Shown piece after piece: positions 18,905 through 26,780 of a stretch of 64,000 nucleotides of DNA; position 1 is the stretch's first letter; every line of letters begins with the position of its first letter. A program made the position numbers and the translations under genes. Under the pieces are notes generated by a model. It was not told where the DNA came from. It did no database searches and saw only the letters and a list, made by a program, of their open reading frames with translations. Source of the stretch: an uncultured Coriobacteriales bacterium (GTDB taxonomy: Bacteria > Actinomycetota > Coriobacteriia > Coriobacteriales > UMGS124); contig CAKUFZ010000006.1 in the NCBI GenBank assembly GCA_934654475.1, positions 1 to 64,000 of the forward strand, read 5' to 3'.

Positions 18905-19462
18905 TTAAGCCTCCTCATGGACGACGTCTGCCTCGTGGGCAATCTGCTCGTCCTGCTGGGTCGTCATGTGAACGCGGCGCAGCGTCTGCTCCTGCTCGCC
19001 GGGGGCCGACATGTGGCCCTGCGGGAGCGGCGCGCCCGCAGCGAGGGCGGCGCGCTTCTCCTCAAGCACTGCCAGGCCTTTCACCACGCCGTCGATGATG
19101 GACTGGGGACGCGCGGCGCAACCGGGCACGTACACGTCGACGGGGATGACCTTGTCCACGCCGCCCTTCACGTTGTAGCAGTCGTGGAAAATGCCGCCCG
19201 AGCAGGCGCAGATACCCACGGCCACAACGACCTTGGGCTCGACCATCTGCTCGTAGATCTGTTTGATGACGCCCTCGGCCTGCTCGTTGACCGAGCCGGT
19301 GACCAGGAAAATGTCGGCGTGCTTGGGGTTGCCCGTGTTGATGATTCCGAAGCGCTCCACGTCGTAGAGAGGCGTGAGGCACGCCAGGACCTCGATGTCG
19401 CAGCCGTTGCAGCTTGCGCCGTCGTAGTGGATGAGCCACGGGGACTTGCTTGCGAAAGACAT
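18905..19462 (-). CDS. echC: Ech-type hydrogenase small subunit C (NuoB-like)
   Basis: Holds the proximal 4Fe-4S cluster next to the [NiFe] site. The 185-residue protein has CNGCDIEVLAC near residue 18, GICACSGGIF near 83 and PGCAARPQSIIDG near 113, giving the four expected ligands. The last 45 residues form a polar tail (AAGAPLPQG onward). Start ATG 19462 is preceded by an AGGAGG-type site. Confidence 0.9.
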   Translation of the reverse strand: MSFASKSPWLIHYDGASCNGCDIEVLACLTPLYDVERFGIINTGNPKHADIFLVTGSVNEQAEGVIKQIYEQMVEPKVVVAVGICACSGGIFHDCYNVKGGVDKVIPVDVYVPGCAARPQSIIDGVVKGLAVLEEKRAALAAGAPLPQGHMSAPGEQEQTLRRVHMTTQQDEQIAHEADVVHEEA

Positions 19463-19472
19463 GTGCCCCCTC

Positions 19473-20375
19473 CTAGAAGATGATGACGCCGCTGCTCAGA
19501 TAGTAGAACAGCGAGAAGTTGACGATGCTGGCCACGAGCGCCACGCCCCAGGCGCCCTTGAGCATGACCTGCCACTTGACGCGGGCAAAGTTGTTGTCGA
19601 TCAGGATCTCGATGAACCAGACGATGGCGACGACAACGATAGCAAGCAGGATGGACAGCGGGTTGGCGTTGATAAAGAACATGCCGACCCAGCCCAAGAA
19701 GAGCACATTCTCGTACCAGTGCGTGACCTCGACGATGGCCAGCACGCGGCCGCTCATCTCGGTGGTGGCGCCGCGAACGAGCTCCTGGTGAGCGTGGTGC
19801 GCCATGGAGAGGTCGAAGGGCGACTTGCGCAGCTTGATGGTAAGCACGAAGAGCAGGCCCAGGAAGATGAGGGGCATGCACACGGCAAGCGTGGCGTCGC
19901 CAGCAAAGAGCGAGGAGACCTCGAAGGAACCCTTGCCCTGAGTGGCGGAGGTGGTGAGGTAGAGCGCGACGCCCACGAAGAGCACCATGGGCTCGTAGGA
20001 CATGACCTGCAGGATCTCGCGCTGGGCGCCGGTCTGCGCCATGGGAGAGGGCGACAGGTAGCACGCCAGGATGAAGAACAGGCTCGACAGCGTGATGAGG
20101 AAGACGCACAGCAGGAAGTTGCCGCCGCAGAAGAAGATCGCGCCTGCGACGATGGCGGCAAGAAGCGCCAGCACGACCAGGCAGGTCATCACAGGGTCGA
20201 GTCGGCTGGTGTCCTTCTCAAGAAGCTTGCGCACGTCGTAATAGGGCTGCAGCAGAACCGGGCCGCGCCTGCCCTGCATGCGGGCCGTGATGATGCGGTC
20301 GGCGCCAGCCAGAAGGCAACCCAGCACGGGCGCCAGGATGATGAAGGCGCACACCGCCACGATGGTGAGGGCCAT
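19473..20375 (-). CDS. echB: Ech-type hydrogenase membrane subunit B (NuoH-like)
   Basis: Integral membrane subunit that couples the hydrogenase arm to ion transport. The 300-residue protein has about eight hydrophobic segments and the NuoH-like cytoplasmic loops with RITARMQGRRGPVLLQPYYD near residue 28 and KLRKSPFDLSMAHHAHQELV near 212. The start ATG directly follows the echA stop (TAA then ATG). Confidence 0.92.
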   Translation of the reverse strand: MALTIVAVCAFIILAPVLGCLLAGADRIITARMQGRRGPVLLQPYYDVRKLLEKDTSRLDPVMTCLVVLALLAAIVAGAIFFCGGNFLLCVFLITLSSLFFILACYLSPSPMAQTGAQREILQVMSYEPMVLFVGVALYLTTSATQGKGSFEVSSLFAGDATLAVCMPLIFLGLLFVLTIKLRKSPFDLSMAHHAHQELVRGATTEMSGRVLAIVEVTHWYENVLFLGWVGMFFINANPLSILLAIVVVAIVWFIEILIDNNFARVKWQVMLKGAWGVALVASIVNFSLFYYLSSGVIIF

Positions 20376-22370
20376 TTAGATCACGCTCCCCATGAGGTTG
20401 ATGAAGACGTAGCTGAGGCCCACAGAGCAGGCGATGCCCGCCAAGGCGATGAGGATGCAGGCAATGGAACCGATGCGGGAGAGCTGCTTCTCATCGAAGA
20501 TGGACTCCATGTACCAGGCACGCTGGGCCGTGGAGACCTCGCCGCCCAGGGCGCCGGCGAAGCTCGTCTGCGACAGGCCCACGCCGCCCAGGTGCGGCAT
20601 CTCGGCGGCAGCAGAGCGCTTCTTGGCGCGCAGGGCCACGATGAGCGGCACGATCACGACGACCACGGCACTCACGGCCATGATGGTCAGGTCGGACAGG
20701 CTGGGGGCCAGCATCGAGCCACCCACGAGGCGCCTGACATAGGGGGTCACGATCGTCGAGCTCACCCAGGGCAGGGCCACCGCGAGGGCGACGACGCCGA
20801 AGGCCATGACGGCCAGCGCCACCCACTCGCTCTTGTGGACGTCCCTCTCAAGGTTATCTTGACCCTGAACGTTGCACAGGATCTTGCCGAGCCACTTGGC
20901 CCAGAAGAAGAACGTGGCAGCGCTGCCGAAACCCATCATGACGATGAGCACGAGCACGCCCGAGTCGATGAAAGCGCCCAGGGCAGCCCACTTGGAGATG
21001 AGCATGCCGAAGGGAGCGACGAACATGCCGCAGATGCCCAGCGCCATGAGGCATGCAAGCTTGGGCATGCGGGAGACAAGCGCGTCCATGCTCTCGATGT
21101 CGCGGGAGCCGATGTGGTGCTCGGCGGTGCCCACGCACAGGAAGAGCAGCGACTTGGCCACGGCGTGGAAGATGAGCAGGAACACGCCCGCCCACACGGC
21201 CGCCGCCGTGCCGATGCCGGCGCAGGTGACGATGAGGCCGAGGTTGGCGACGGTGGAGTAGGCCAACACGCGCTTGGCGTTGGACTGGGAGATGGCGATG
21301 AGCGAGCACACGAGGAACGTGGTGGCGCCCACGAGCATCACGGAGATACCCACGGGGTTGAGCACGGTCGTGTTGCCGCCCGTGGCGAGGTAGGTACCCA
21401 TGAGGGGCGACAGGCGAATCAGCAGGAAGACGCCGGCCTTGACCATCGTGGAGGAGTGCAGAAGGGCACTCGTAGGCGTAGGCGCAACCATGGCGCCGAG
21501 CAGCCACGTATGGAAGGGCATCTGGGCGGCCTTGGTAAGCGCCGCGAAAGCAAGCAGCGCCAGCGGCAGCATGGCAAGGCTGGCGGAAGCGCCGCCGCGG
21601 CTCACGAAGGTGGTGAGCTCGAGGGTGTGCATCTGCGAGCCCATGTAGATGAGGGCAAGCGTGAACGCGATACCGCCGAGCATGTTCATCCAGATCTGAC
21701 GGAACGAGTTGGCCGTGGCCTCCGCCGTCTTGGTGTAGCCGATGAGGAAGAACGAGCAGACGGTGGTGACCTCCCACATCGTGAGCATCCACATCAGGTT
21801 GTTGAAGAGCACGAGACCGAACATGGCGGAGAGGAAGGCGAACATCACCGCGAAGAAGACAGGCTGGCGATCGGGCGCAGACTCCTTGCCCTGAGCGGCG
21901 AGCTCGTCTTGATGATGCTGGAAGTCACGCATGTAGCCGCAGGCGTACACGATGATGCCGCTGCCGATGATGCCGACGATGAGCACCATGATGGAACTGA
22001 GTGTGTCGATATAGACCGGACGCAGCACGTGCACGCTGTGCGCAACGCCGAACTCGAGCACGCACACCGCAATGGCCTGGATGCATGCGAGCGCCAGCAC
22101 ACCCATGCGACGGGCGTTGACGGCACGCCAGGCAACGTAGGCGGCGAGCAGCAGGTCGATGGCGAAGCACACCCAATCGAGCCACGGCATGCTATCCCGG
22201 TAGTACGTGCCCGCGCCCCTGAGATGGGCGGTCGCCAGGGTGATGCTGGCGATGATGATAACGGCGGCCGAAACGTACACGACCGCCTCGCGCACCCTGC
22301 GTCCCGGGGCCAGCAGACAAAGAACTGCCGCCACCAGCGGGATGAGGATGAGCAGGCCGATGATACCCAC
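20376..22370 (-). CDS. echA: Ech-type hydrogenase membrane subunit A (antiporter-like, NuoL-related)
   Basis: Large proton/sodium-translocating subunit of the Mrp/NuoL antiporter family. About 664 residues with some 14-16 transmembrane segments. The conserved core includes WMLTMWEVTTVCSFFLIGY, KAAQMPFHTWLLGAMVAPTP with the conserved Lys, and SALLHSSTMVKAGVFLL. I prefer GTG 22370 because GGAGG lies four bases upstream; TTG 22400 would extend it by ten residues but has no site. It is the first gene of echABCDEF. No hydrogenase maturation (hyp) genes are in the window. Confidence 0.9.
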   Translation of the reverse strand: MGIIGLLILIPLVAAVLCLLAPGRRVREAVVYVSAAVIIIASITLATAHLRGAGTYYRDSMPWLDWVCFAIDLLLAAYVAWRAVNARRMGVLALACIQAIAVCVLEFGVAHSVHVLRPVYIDTLSSIMVLIVGIIGSGIIVYACGYMRDFQHHQDELAAQGKESAPDRQPVFFAVMFAFLSAMFGLVLFNNLMWMLTMWEVTTVCSFFLIGYTKTAEATANSFRQIWMNMLGGIAFTLALIYMGSQMHTLELTTFVSRGGASASLAMLPLALLAFAALTKAAQMPFHTWLLGAMVAPTPTSALLHSSTMVKAGVFLLIRLSPLMGTYLATGGNTTVLNPVGISVMLVGATTFLVCSLIAISQSNAKRVLAYSTVANLGLIVTCAGIGTAAAVWAGVFLLIFHAVAKSLLFLCVGTAEHHIGSRDIESMDALVSRMPKLACLMALGICGMFVAPFGMLISKWAALGAFIDSGVLVLIVMMGFGSAATFFFWAKWLGKILCNVQGQDNLERDVHKSEWVALAVMAFGVVALAVALPWVSSTIVTPYVRRLVGGSMLAPSLSDLTIMAVSAVVVVIVPLIVALRAKKRSAAAEMPHLGGVGLSQTSFAGALGGEVSTAQRAWYMESIFDEKQLSRIGSIACILIALAGIACSVGLSYVFINLMGSVI

Positions 22371-22604
22371 GTTGCCTCCACTCTCGAATAGATCCTTCAA
22401 GCCGGCGGGAAGAGTCCCGTCCGTCTTTACGTAATATCACGAGTTAGCCGTCTGCAATGTGTGGGTGCTGTGACCCTCCCGACGTTGCCGTTATTTGTCG
22501 GCAGGCGGGCAAAGCGGCGGGCAAACGGGCATGGCCGACGGTAGAATGTGGGGCGTGAAAGGAAACGCGTTCTGAGCAGCCCTGCAGGGCAACGGGAGGT
22601 CGGC
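22371..22604. other. divergent intergenic region between ech and rsmI
   Basis: About 230 bases between two divergent genes, so it should hold both promoters. A TTTACGTAAT palindrome lies near 22427-22436 in a locally AT-rich stretch. No operator can be assigned. Confidence 0.35.
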
Positions 22605-23528
22605 ATGACAATCGGCGCATCGCAAGAGGCCAAAGGTTCGCTCACACTCGTAGGCACCCCCATCGGCAACCGCGCCGATCTGTCGAGCCGCGGGCTTGAG
22701 GCCTTGCGCCAGGCCGACACCGTGCTTGCCGAGGACACGCGCGTCTCGGGCAAGCTTTTGAGCTCGCTGGGCGTGGAGGCAAGGCTTGAGCGCTGCGACG
22801 AGAACGTCATCGCCGAGAAGGCGGCCGGGCTCGTGCGCCGCATGATAGCCGGCGAGCGCATGGCGTTCGTCTCCGACGCTGGCATGCCCGCCGTGGCCGA
22901 CCCGGGCGCCCGGCTTGTGGACGCCTGCCGCGATGCGGGCGTGCCCGTCGACGTGATCCCCGGACCCTCGGCCGTGACCTGCGCGCTGGCGCAATCGGGC
23001 TTTGCCTGCGAGGCGTTCTACTTCGGCGGCTTTTTGCCCCGAAAGGACGGCGAGAGGGCGCGCGTGCTCAAGGCGCTGGCTGGCCTACCCGCGGTGCTTG
23101 TGTTCTACGAGTCTCCCCACCGCGTGGCCGACTCGCTGGGTGCCATCGCCGGGGTGTTCCCGCACCGCCGTGTGGCGCTGGCCCGCGAGCTCACGAAGAT
23201 GTTCCAGGAAGTGGTGCGCGCAAGCGCGACCGAGATGGTGGAACTCATGGCCGAGCGTGGTGAGCCCAAGGGCGAGTGCGTGCTGCTCGTAGACGCCCCC
23301 GGTGCCGAGGAGCTTGCCGCCTGGGAGCGCAAGATGGCGGCGTTGGAGCTGGGAGCTGCGGGCGGCGGCAAGGGCGAGGACGAGGAGTTCGACCTCGACC
23401 GCGCCATCCGCGCGGGCCTTGCCGCCGGCAAGCGCGCGACGGCCCTGGCCAAAGAGCTCGCCCGCTGCTGCGACACCCCGCGCTCAGAGATCTACGAGCG
23501 GATTTGCGAGCTGGGGAAAGAGGGGTAG
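22605..23528 (+). CDS. rsmI: 16S rRNA (cytidine1402-2'-O)-methyltransferase
   Basis: SAM-dependent 2'-O-methylation of C1402 in the 16S decoding centre. The 307-residue tetrapyrrole-methylase-fold protein has LTLVGTPIGNRADLSSR at the N-terminus, LAEDTRVSGKLL, FVSDAGMPAVADPG, VIPGPSAVTCAL and the catalytic-region motif VFYESPHRV. A C-terminal extension of about 60 residues ends in ELARCCDTPRSEIYERI. ATG 22605 is chosen because GGGAGG lies five bases upstream. In Bacillus rsmI is close to metS and tatD; here the ech operon lies between and rsmI is inverted. Confidence 0.95.
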   Translation: MTIGASQEAKGSLTLVGTPIGNRADLSSRGLEALRQADTVLAEDTRVSGKLLSSLGVEARLERCDENVIAEKAAGLVRRMIAGERMAFVSDAGMPAVADPGARLVDACRDAGVPVDVIPGPSAVTCALAQSGFACEAFYFGGFLPRKDGERARVLKALAGLPAVLVFYESPHRVADSLGAIAGVFPHRRVALARELTKMFQEVVRASATEMVELMAERGEPKGECVLLVDAPGAEELAAWERKMAALELGAAGGGKGEDEEFDLDRAIRAGLAAGKRATALAKELARCCDTPRSEIYERICELGKEG

Positions 23529-23658
23529 CAAGGGGGGACCAGGATTGCGCGAGCGAGAGGGCGGGGATCGCGCGGGCATGGGTGCCAGCGGGCGGATACC
23601 GGCGGACACGCATGCCCGTGCGGGCGGACATGCGCCAGCAAGCGCAAGTCCTGACGGA

Positions 23659-23746
23659 TTAGCATACATTTCAGAAATTCGAAAAACGCGCCAACTGGGG
23701 TTTTGATGATTTAACATACATTTGGAGCAGTGAAATGTATGTTAAA
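23659..23746. repeat. AT-rich CATACATTT repeats, with a 14-bp inverted repeat
   Basis: TTTAACATACATTT (23710-23723) and AAATGTATGTTAAA (23733-23746) are perfect inverted arms with a nine-base spacer. A third copy of the half-site, TTAGCATACATTT, lies at 23659-23671. The stretch is clearly more AT-rich than its surroundings. It lies in the 389-base gap between rsmI and the Tat-secreted protein. It looks more like an operator than a terminator, since there is no GC stem or T-run. Confidence 0.6.
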
Positions 23747-23772
23747 TTGCGCAGCCGAGCTCCTTCTTGCAC

Positions 23773-23810
23773 AAAAACGGCCCCATCAGGCGCGCGCCTG
23801 ATGGGGCCGT
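23773..23810 (-). terminator. intrinsic terminator of the Tat-secreted protein gene
   Basis: Perfect 17-bp palindromic stem (23777-23793 with 23794-23810), starting ACGGCCCCATCAGG, followed on the minus strand by TTTTTG. It may also stop rsmI read-through from the other side, though the plus strand has no T-run. The rest of the 23529-23917 gap holds the CATACATTT repeats and no gene. Confidence 0.85.
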
Positions 23811-23917
23811 CGTCTATGCAAGCCGTCTAGGACGCCGCTGCGCCCCTGTTCCGCCTATGCGCGCATCCGCCAACGTGCTTCTACGGCGTACGCGCTCTCA
23901 ACTCAATGCACGCAGCC

Positions 23918-24640
23918 TTATTCGGGAAAATATTTCCCAGGCTGCAGCAACGTGTCTGCTCCGTCCGATGAGAATACGTGCAGGTGCCGCTCAACTGGGA
24001 TTTCGCTAGTTGCATAGGTCCCCGCGCACGTAAGCGTAAAGGGCGCCCCTGACATAGGGGGCACGAGCGGGAGAGGCTGCGACTCGAACGTCGCAGTGCA
24101 AAACGCCACTATGTATGACGCATCGCCCATATAGTCGCCTATAAATTCTCCGGCGAAATAGTTCATGTTCGCTGCGTCGTAGTCCTGATTGTCCTTCCAT
24201 ATAAGCTTGTAGGCGCTACCGTCTTGCCCGAACGCCATGAACCATATGCCCACGGCGATTTCTTCAACCGCTCCCTCAGGATATCCCGCTTGGACCGTTG
24301 CCCCGTAGAAATGCCAACGATTGTCCTCGGAATAATCGCCGTAGTACCAGTTTCCCGCTATTGAACACGGGCGACCCTCGTACACGTCATGCTCATCGAG
24401 CTCGTATGTCCCCTGTGCCTGGCCGTCATCGGCAGGAAGGGCATACTGCTCGACAAATGCGGCATCATCTGCAGAAATCACGTCGTTGATTTGATACCGG
24501 CCGAAAATCTTCTGGAACCGGGTAGCCAGCATATCCCCGTCTGGCTCGTCGGCATGGGCCATGGGCACACAGCCAACACCGGCCCCCACCGCCATCGCGG
24601 CCCCTGTCACCTTGACTAGTTCACGACGAGAGATAGCCAT
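23918..24640 (-). CDS. Tat-secreted protein of unknown function
   Basis: Predicted extracytoplasmic protein; no family recognised. The 240-residue protein has a twin-arginine signal (SRRELVKVTG, residues 4-13), a hydrophobic stretch AAMAVGAGVGC and a likely cleavage after AHA near residue 31. The mature part is acidic and rich in Tyr, Trp and Phe, with GNWYYGDYSEDNRWHFYGAT near residue 96 suggesting a beta-rich fold. It has lower GC than its neighbours, which may mean acquisition. ATG 24640 is nine bases after GGAAGG; GTG 24649 is too close to it. Confidence 0.75.
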   Translation of the reverse strand: MAISRRELVKVTGAAMAVGAGVGCVPMAHADEPDGDMLATRFQKIFGRYQINDVISADDAAFVEQYALPADDGQAQGTYELDEHDVYEGRPCSIAGNWYYGDYSEDNRWHFYGATVQAGYPEGAVEEIAVGIWFMAFGQDGSAYKLIWKDNQDYDAANMNYFAGEFIGDYMGDASYIVAFCTATFESQPLPLVPPMSGAPFTLTCAGTYATSEIPVERHLHVFSSDGADTLLQPGKYFPE

Positions 24641-24660
24641 GCCAACCACCCTTCCTATCG

Positions 24661-24693
24661 TTGCCTGTCATGGCAATGATATCAGGGGGGGGG
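24661..24693. repeat. G9 tract and short hairpin upstream of the Tat-secreted protein
   Basis: Nine consecutive G at 24685-24693 lie just beyond the recO stop and 45-53 bases before the ATG at 24640. Between them are TGATATCA and a TTGCC/GGCAA inverted repeat (24661-24676). A homopolymer of this length at promoter distance can vary by slippage; that is inference. Confidence 0.55.
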
Positions 24694-24697
24694 TGCT

Positions 24698-25477
24698 TTA
24701 GTACAGTCCAGTCGTGAGGGCGAAGTCGAGGGCGCGGGGGCGGATGCCGGGGTAGTGGCCGAGCCAGGTTTGGGCGAAGTGGAGCTGGTCGAAACCTGCG
24801 GAGAGGCAGGCCTCGTCGGAGGGAAACTCGCAGGCGCAGATGTCGGCCAGGCGCAGGGAGATGAGGGCGCGGGTCCAGGAAAGCGTGGATGCGTCCATGG
24901 TTTTGATGGCGGCGGCGCAGGCGCACTCGGAACACACCACGCCGCCCTCGCTGATGTCGAAGGCGACCCTGCCCGCCTGCGCCAGCTCGACCGGCTCACC
25001 GCAGCGCACGCAGGTGTCCAGGCACGGCCGAAAACCCTGCATGGCGGCCGCCTTGAATATGAAGGCGGCCGCGAGCAGGGGCAATACGGGGGACGGCGCC
25101 ACCTCGAGGGCCTCCAGCGAGGCCGCGAGCAGGGGCAACAGGCGCGGGTCATGGTTGCCCTCCACCGTGAGCTCGCAGGCACAGTCGAGCGCGGCATCGA
25201 CAAGCACCGCACGGTCGTAGTCGGTGGCGACGTTGGCATGCGAGCGCACGAGGCGCGCCTCGCTCACAATAGGCAGACCCCTCCCCTCGCTCACCAGCAG
25301 TTCCACCTCGTTGCCCAGGTTCATGGCGCCGGCCAGCTTGGCAGAAGGCTTGCGCGCACCCTTGGCGACGACGCGCAGCTGCCCCGCGCAGTCGGCCAGC
25401 AAGGTAACGATGAGGTCGCACTCGGCGAGCTTCGTGCGGCGAAGAACTATGCCGTGTGCCTTGAACTTGCCCGACAA
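24698..25477 (-). CDS. recO: DNA repair protein RecO
   Basis: RecFOR-pathway mediator that loads RecA and anneals single strands. The 259-residue protein begins FKAHGIVLRRTKLAECDLIV, the typical OB-fold start, with AKGARKPSAKLAG near residue 40. The C-terminal half has a four-Cys zinc site (CVRCGEP and VVCSECAC). The length is normal. The start ATG 25477 lies nine bases after the stop of the DERA-like gene, so the two are probably co-transcribed. Confidence 0.93.
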   Translation of the reverse strand: MSGKFKAHGIVLRRTKLAECDLIVTLLADCAGQLRVVAKGARKPSAKLAGAMNLGNEVELLVSEGRGLPIVSEARLVRSHANVATDYDRAVLVDAALDCACELTVEGNHDPRLLPLLAASLEALEVAPSPVLPLLAAAFIFKAAAMQGFRPCLDTCVRCGEPVELAQAGRVAFDISEGGVVCSECACAAAIKTMDASTLSWTRALISLRLADICACEFPSDEACLSAGFDQLHFAQTWLGHYPGIRPRALDFALTTGLY

Positions 25478-25486
25478 GGAGGCGTC

Positions 25487-26641
25487 CTAGAGGCTCGTGG
25501 CCAGGCGGTCGAAGTCAAGCAGGATCTGGCTTGCATGCAGGCACATGAGCTCGACGGCGCCTGTCTCGAAGAGCTCGACGGCCTCGGCAACGGTGCGGGC
25601 GTCGGTGGTGGCACGCACAGCAACGCCGGGCTCGACGGTGGCGCACACAAGGCGCACGTCCTCGGGCGTGGCGCAACGCTCAGCACCCGTGCAGGCGACG
25701 ACGTAGTCGGGGTGCGCGGAAGAGATGGCGTCAACGGCCTGGCAGAGCACCTGCGGGGTCAGCTGGCCGCACTCGATGGCCACGCCCACCGCAAGGGCGC
25801 CGTCGCAGCAGCCGTCATCGTCGTGCCCGCAACCGCACGCGTCGTCGCAGCCGCAATCATGGTCGTGCTCGCAGGCGCAGTCATCGTCGCAGCCGCAGCT
25901 GCATGCGTCGTCGTCGCAGCCGCACTCGTGATCGTGGCCGCAGGTGCAGTCATCGTCATCGCAGCCGCAAGCGCACTCGTGAGCGCGCCCGCCGGCGCCC
26001 TCATCGTCGCAGTCGTGGCCGTGCTCACAGGCGCAGCCCTCATCGTCACAGTCGCAGGCATGGTTGTGCCCGCAGTCGCAATCGTCCTCACAGGTACAGG
26101 CCTCGTCGTCGCAGCCACAGGCGCTCTCATGGTCGTGACCGCATGCGCAGGCATCCTCGCCCTCGCAAGCGCATGCGTCCCCGTCGTCGCCCTCGTCGTC
26201 GGCGCGGGCAGTGCGAATCACGCTGAGCACGGGGTCCATGGCTTCGTCGAACTCGCCTTCGACAAGGGCGGCGGTGTTGGCAGCAAGGCACACCTCGCCC
26301 ACGCCCACCGAGGCGAGCAGGGCGCACTCAAAGCACAGGGCGTCGCCGAGCACACGCCCGTAAGGCCAGCCGAGAAGCGCGGTGACGCTCACGGGCAGAC
26401 CCTCCTCGCCAAACGACCAGGCGAGGCGCGGTGCATCCCCCACCCAGGTCGCAAGCGCCTCATGGCCAGAACCGGCGGCCTCAAACGCCTGCTGCAGCGT
26501 GGCGCCCGGGCCCGCAAGGGGGCTGGCGAGCAGCGGGATGAGCCTGGCCGCAAGCTCTTGGCCCAGGCCTTCCAGGTCGACTTCCTCGCCTTCGCACAAG
26601 CAAGACGCCAAACGCCCCAGTGTCTCTTCTGCCTGCGACAT
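25487..26641 (-). CDS. DERA-like pseudo-aldolase with large Cys/His/Asp-rich insertion
   Basis: Function unknown. The two ends of the 384-residue protein align by eye with deoxyribose-phosphate aldolase (DeoC): VSVTALLGWPYG...GVGEVCLAAN before the insertion, and LAVGVAIECGQLT...PDYVVACTG...ATPEDVRLV...RTVAEAVELFETGA after it. The three DERA catalytic residues appear lost: the Asp of DEVDVV is Cys, the Schiff-base Lys of KTSTG is Val, and the second Lys of GFKPAGG is Arg. About 128 residues (near 152-280) are inserted before strand 5. They are almost wholly Cys, His, Asp, Glu, Gly and Ala in CGHDH and CGCDD units, with about 33 Cys and 12 His. Metal binding is likely. ATG 26641 has AAGGGG six bases upstream. 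It has its own upstream terminator and is followed by recO. Confidence 0.75.
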   Translation of the reverse strand: MSQAEETLGRLASCLCEGEEVDLEGLGQELAARLIPLLASPLAGPGATLQQAFEAAGSGHEALATWVGDAPRLAWSFGEEGLPVSVTALLGWPYGRVLGDALCFECALLASVGVGEVCLAANTAALVEGEFDEAMDPVLSVIRTARADDEGDDGDACACEGEDACACGHDHESACGCDDEACTCEDDCDCGHNHACDCDDEGCACEHGHDCDDEGAGGRAHECACGCDDDDCTCGHDHECGCDDDACSCGCDDDCACEHDHDCGCDDACGCGHDDDGCCDGALAVGVAIECGQLTPQVLCQAVDAISSAHPDYVVACTGAERCATPEDVRLVCATVEPGVAVRATTDARTVAEAVELFETGAVELMCLHASQILLDFDRLATSL

Positions 26642-26719
26642 CTCGATCCCCTTCTCTTTGGTGAGCCACCGCTTCAGGCGGCGTGTTGTCAGATGGCCCC
26701 GGCATCCCCCGGGCCAATA

Positions 26720-26765
26720 CAAAACGGGCGCCCTGCCGTGGCCCTTTGCCACCTGCAGGACGCCC
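26720..26765 (-). terminator. intrinsic terminator of ybeY-era
   Basis: GGGCGCCCTGC (26726-26736) pairs with GCAGGACGCCC (26755-26765) with small mismatches and an inner GTGGC/GCCAC stem, followed on the minus strand by GTTTTG. It separates ybeY-era from the DERA-like gene. Confidence 0.75.
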
Positions 26766-26780
26766 TGATGTCTCAAAGCC

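Noticed and set aside
19431..22391. 986-codon open frame on the plus strand opposite echA/echB
   Set aside because: It is the mirror of membrane-protein genes in high-GC DNA. Its product is low-complexity His/Asp/Glu/Gly-rich with no family motifs, and the minus-strand ech genes are certain.
25800..26160. repeated sequence that could be a CRISPR array or tandem DNA repeat
   Set aside because: The repetition is in the codons for CGHDH/CGCDD units within an intact reading frame. There are no constant repeats with unique spacers and no cas genes.
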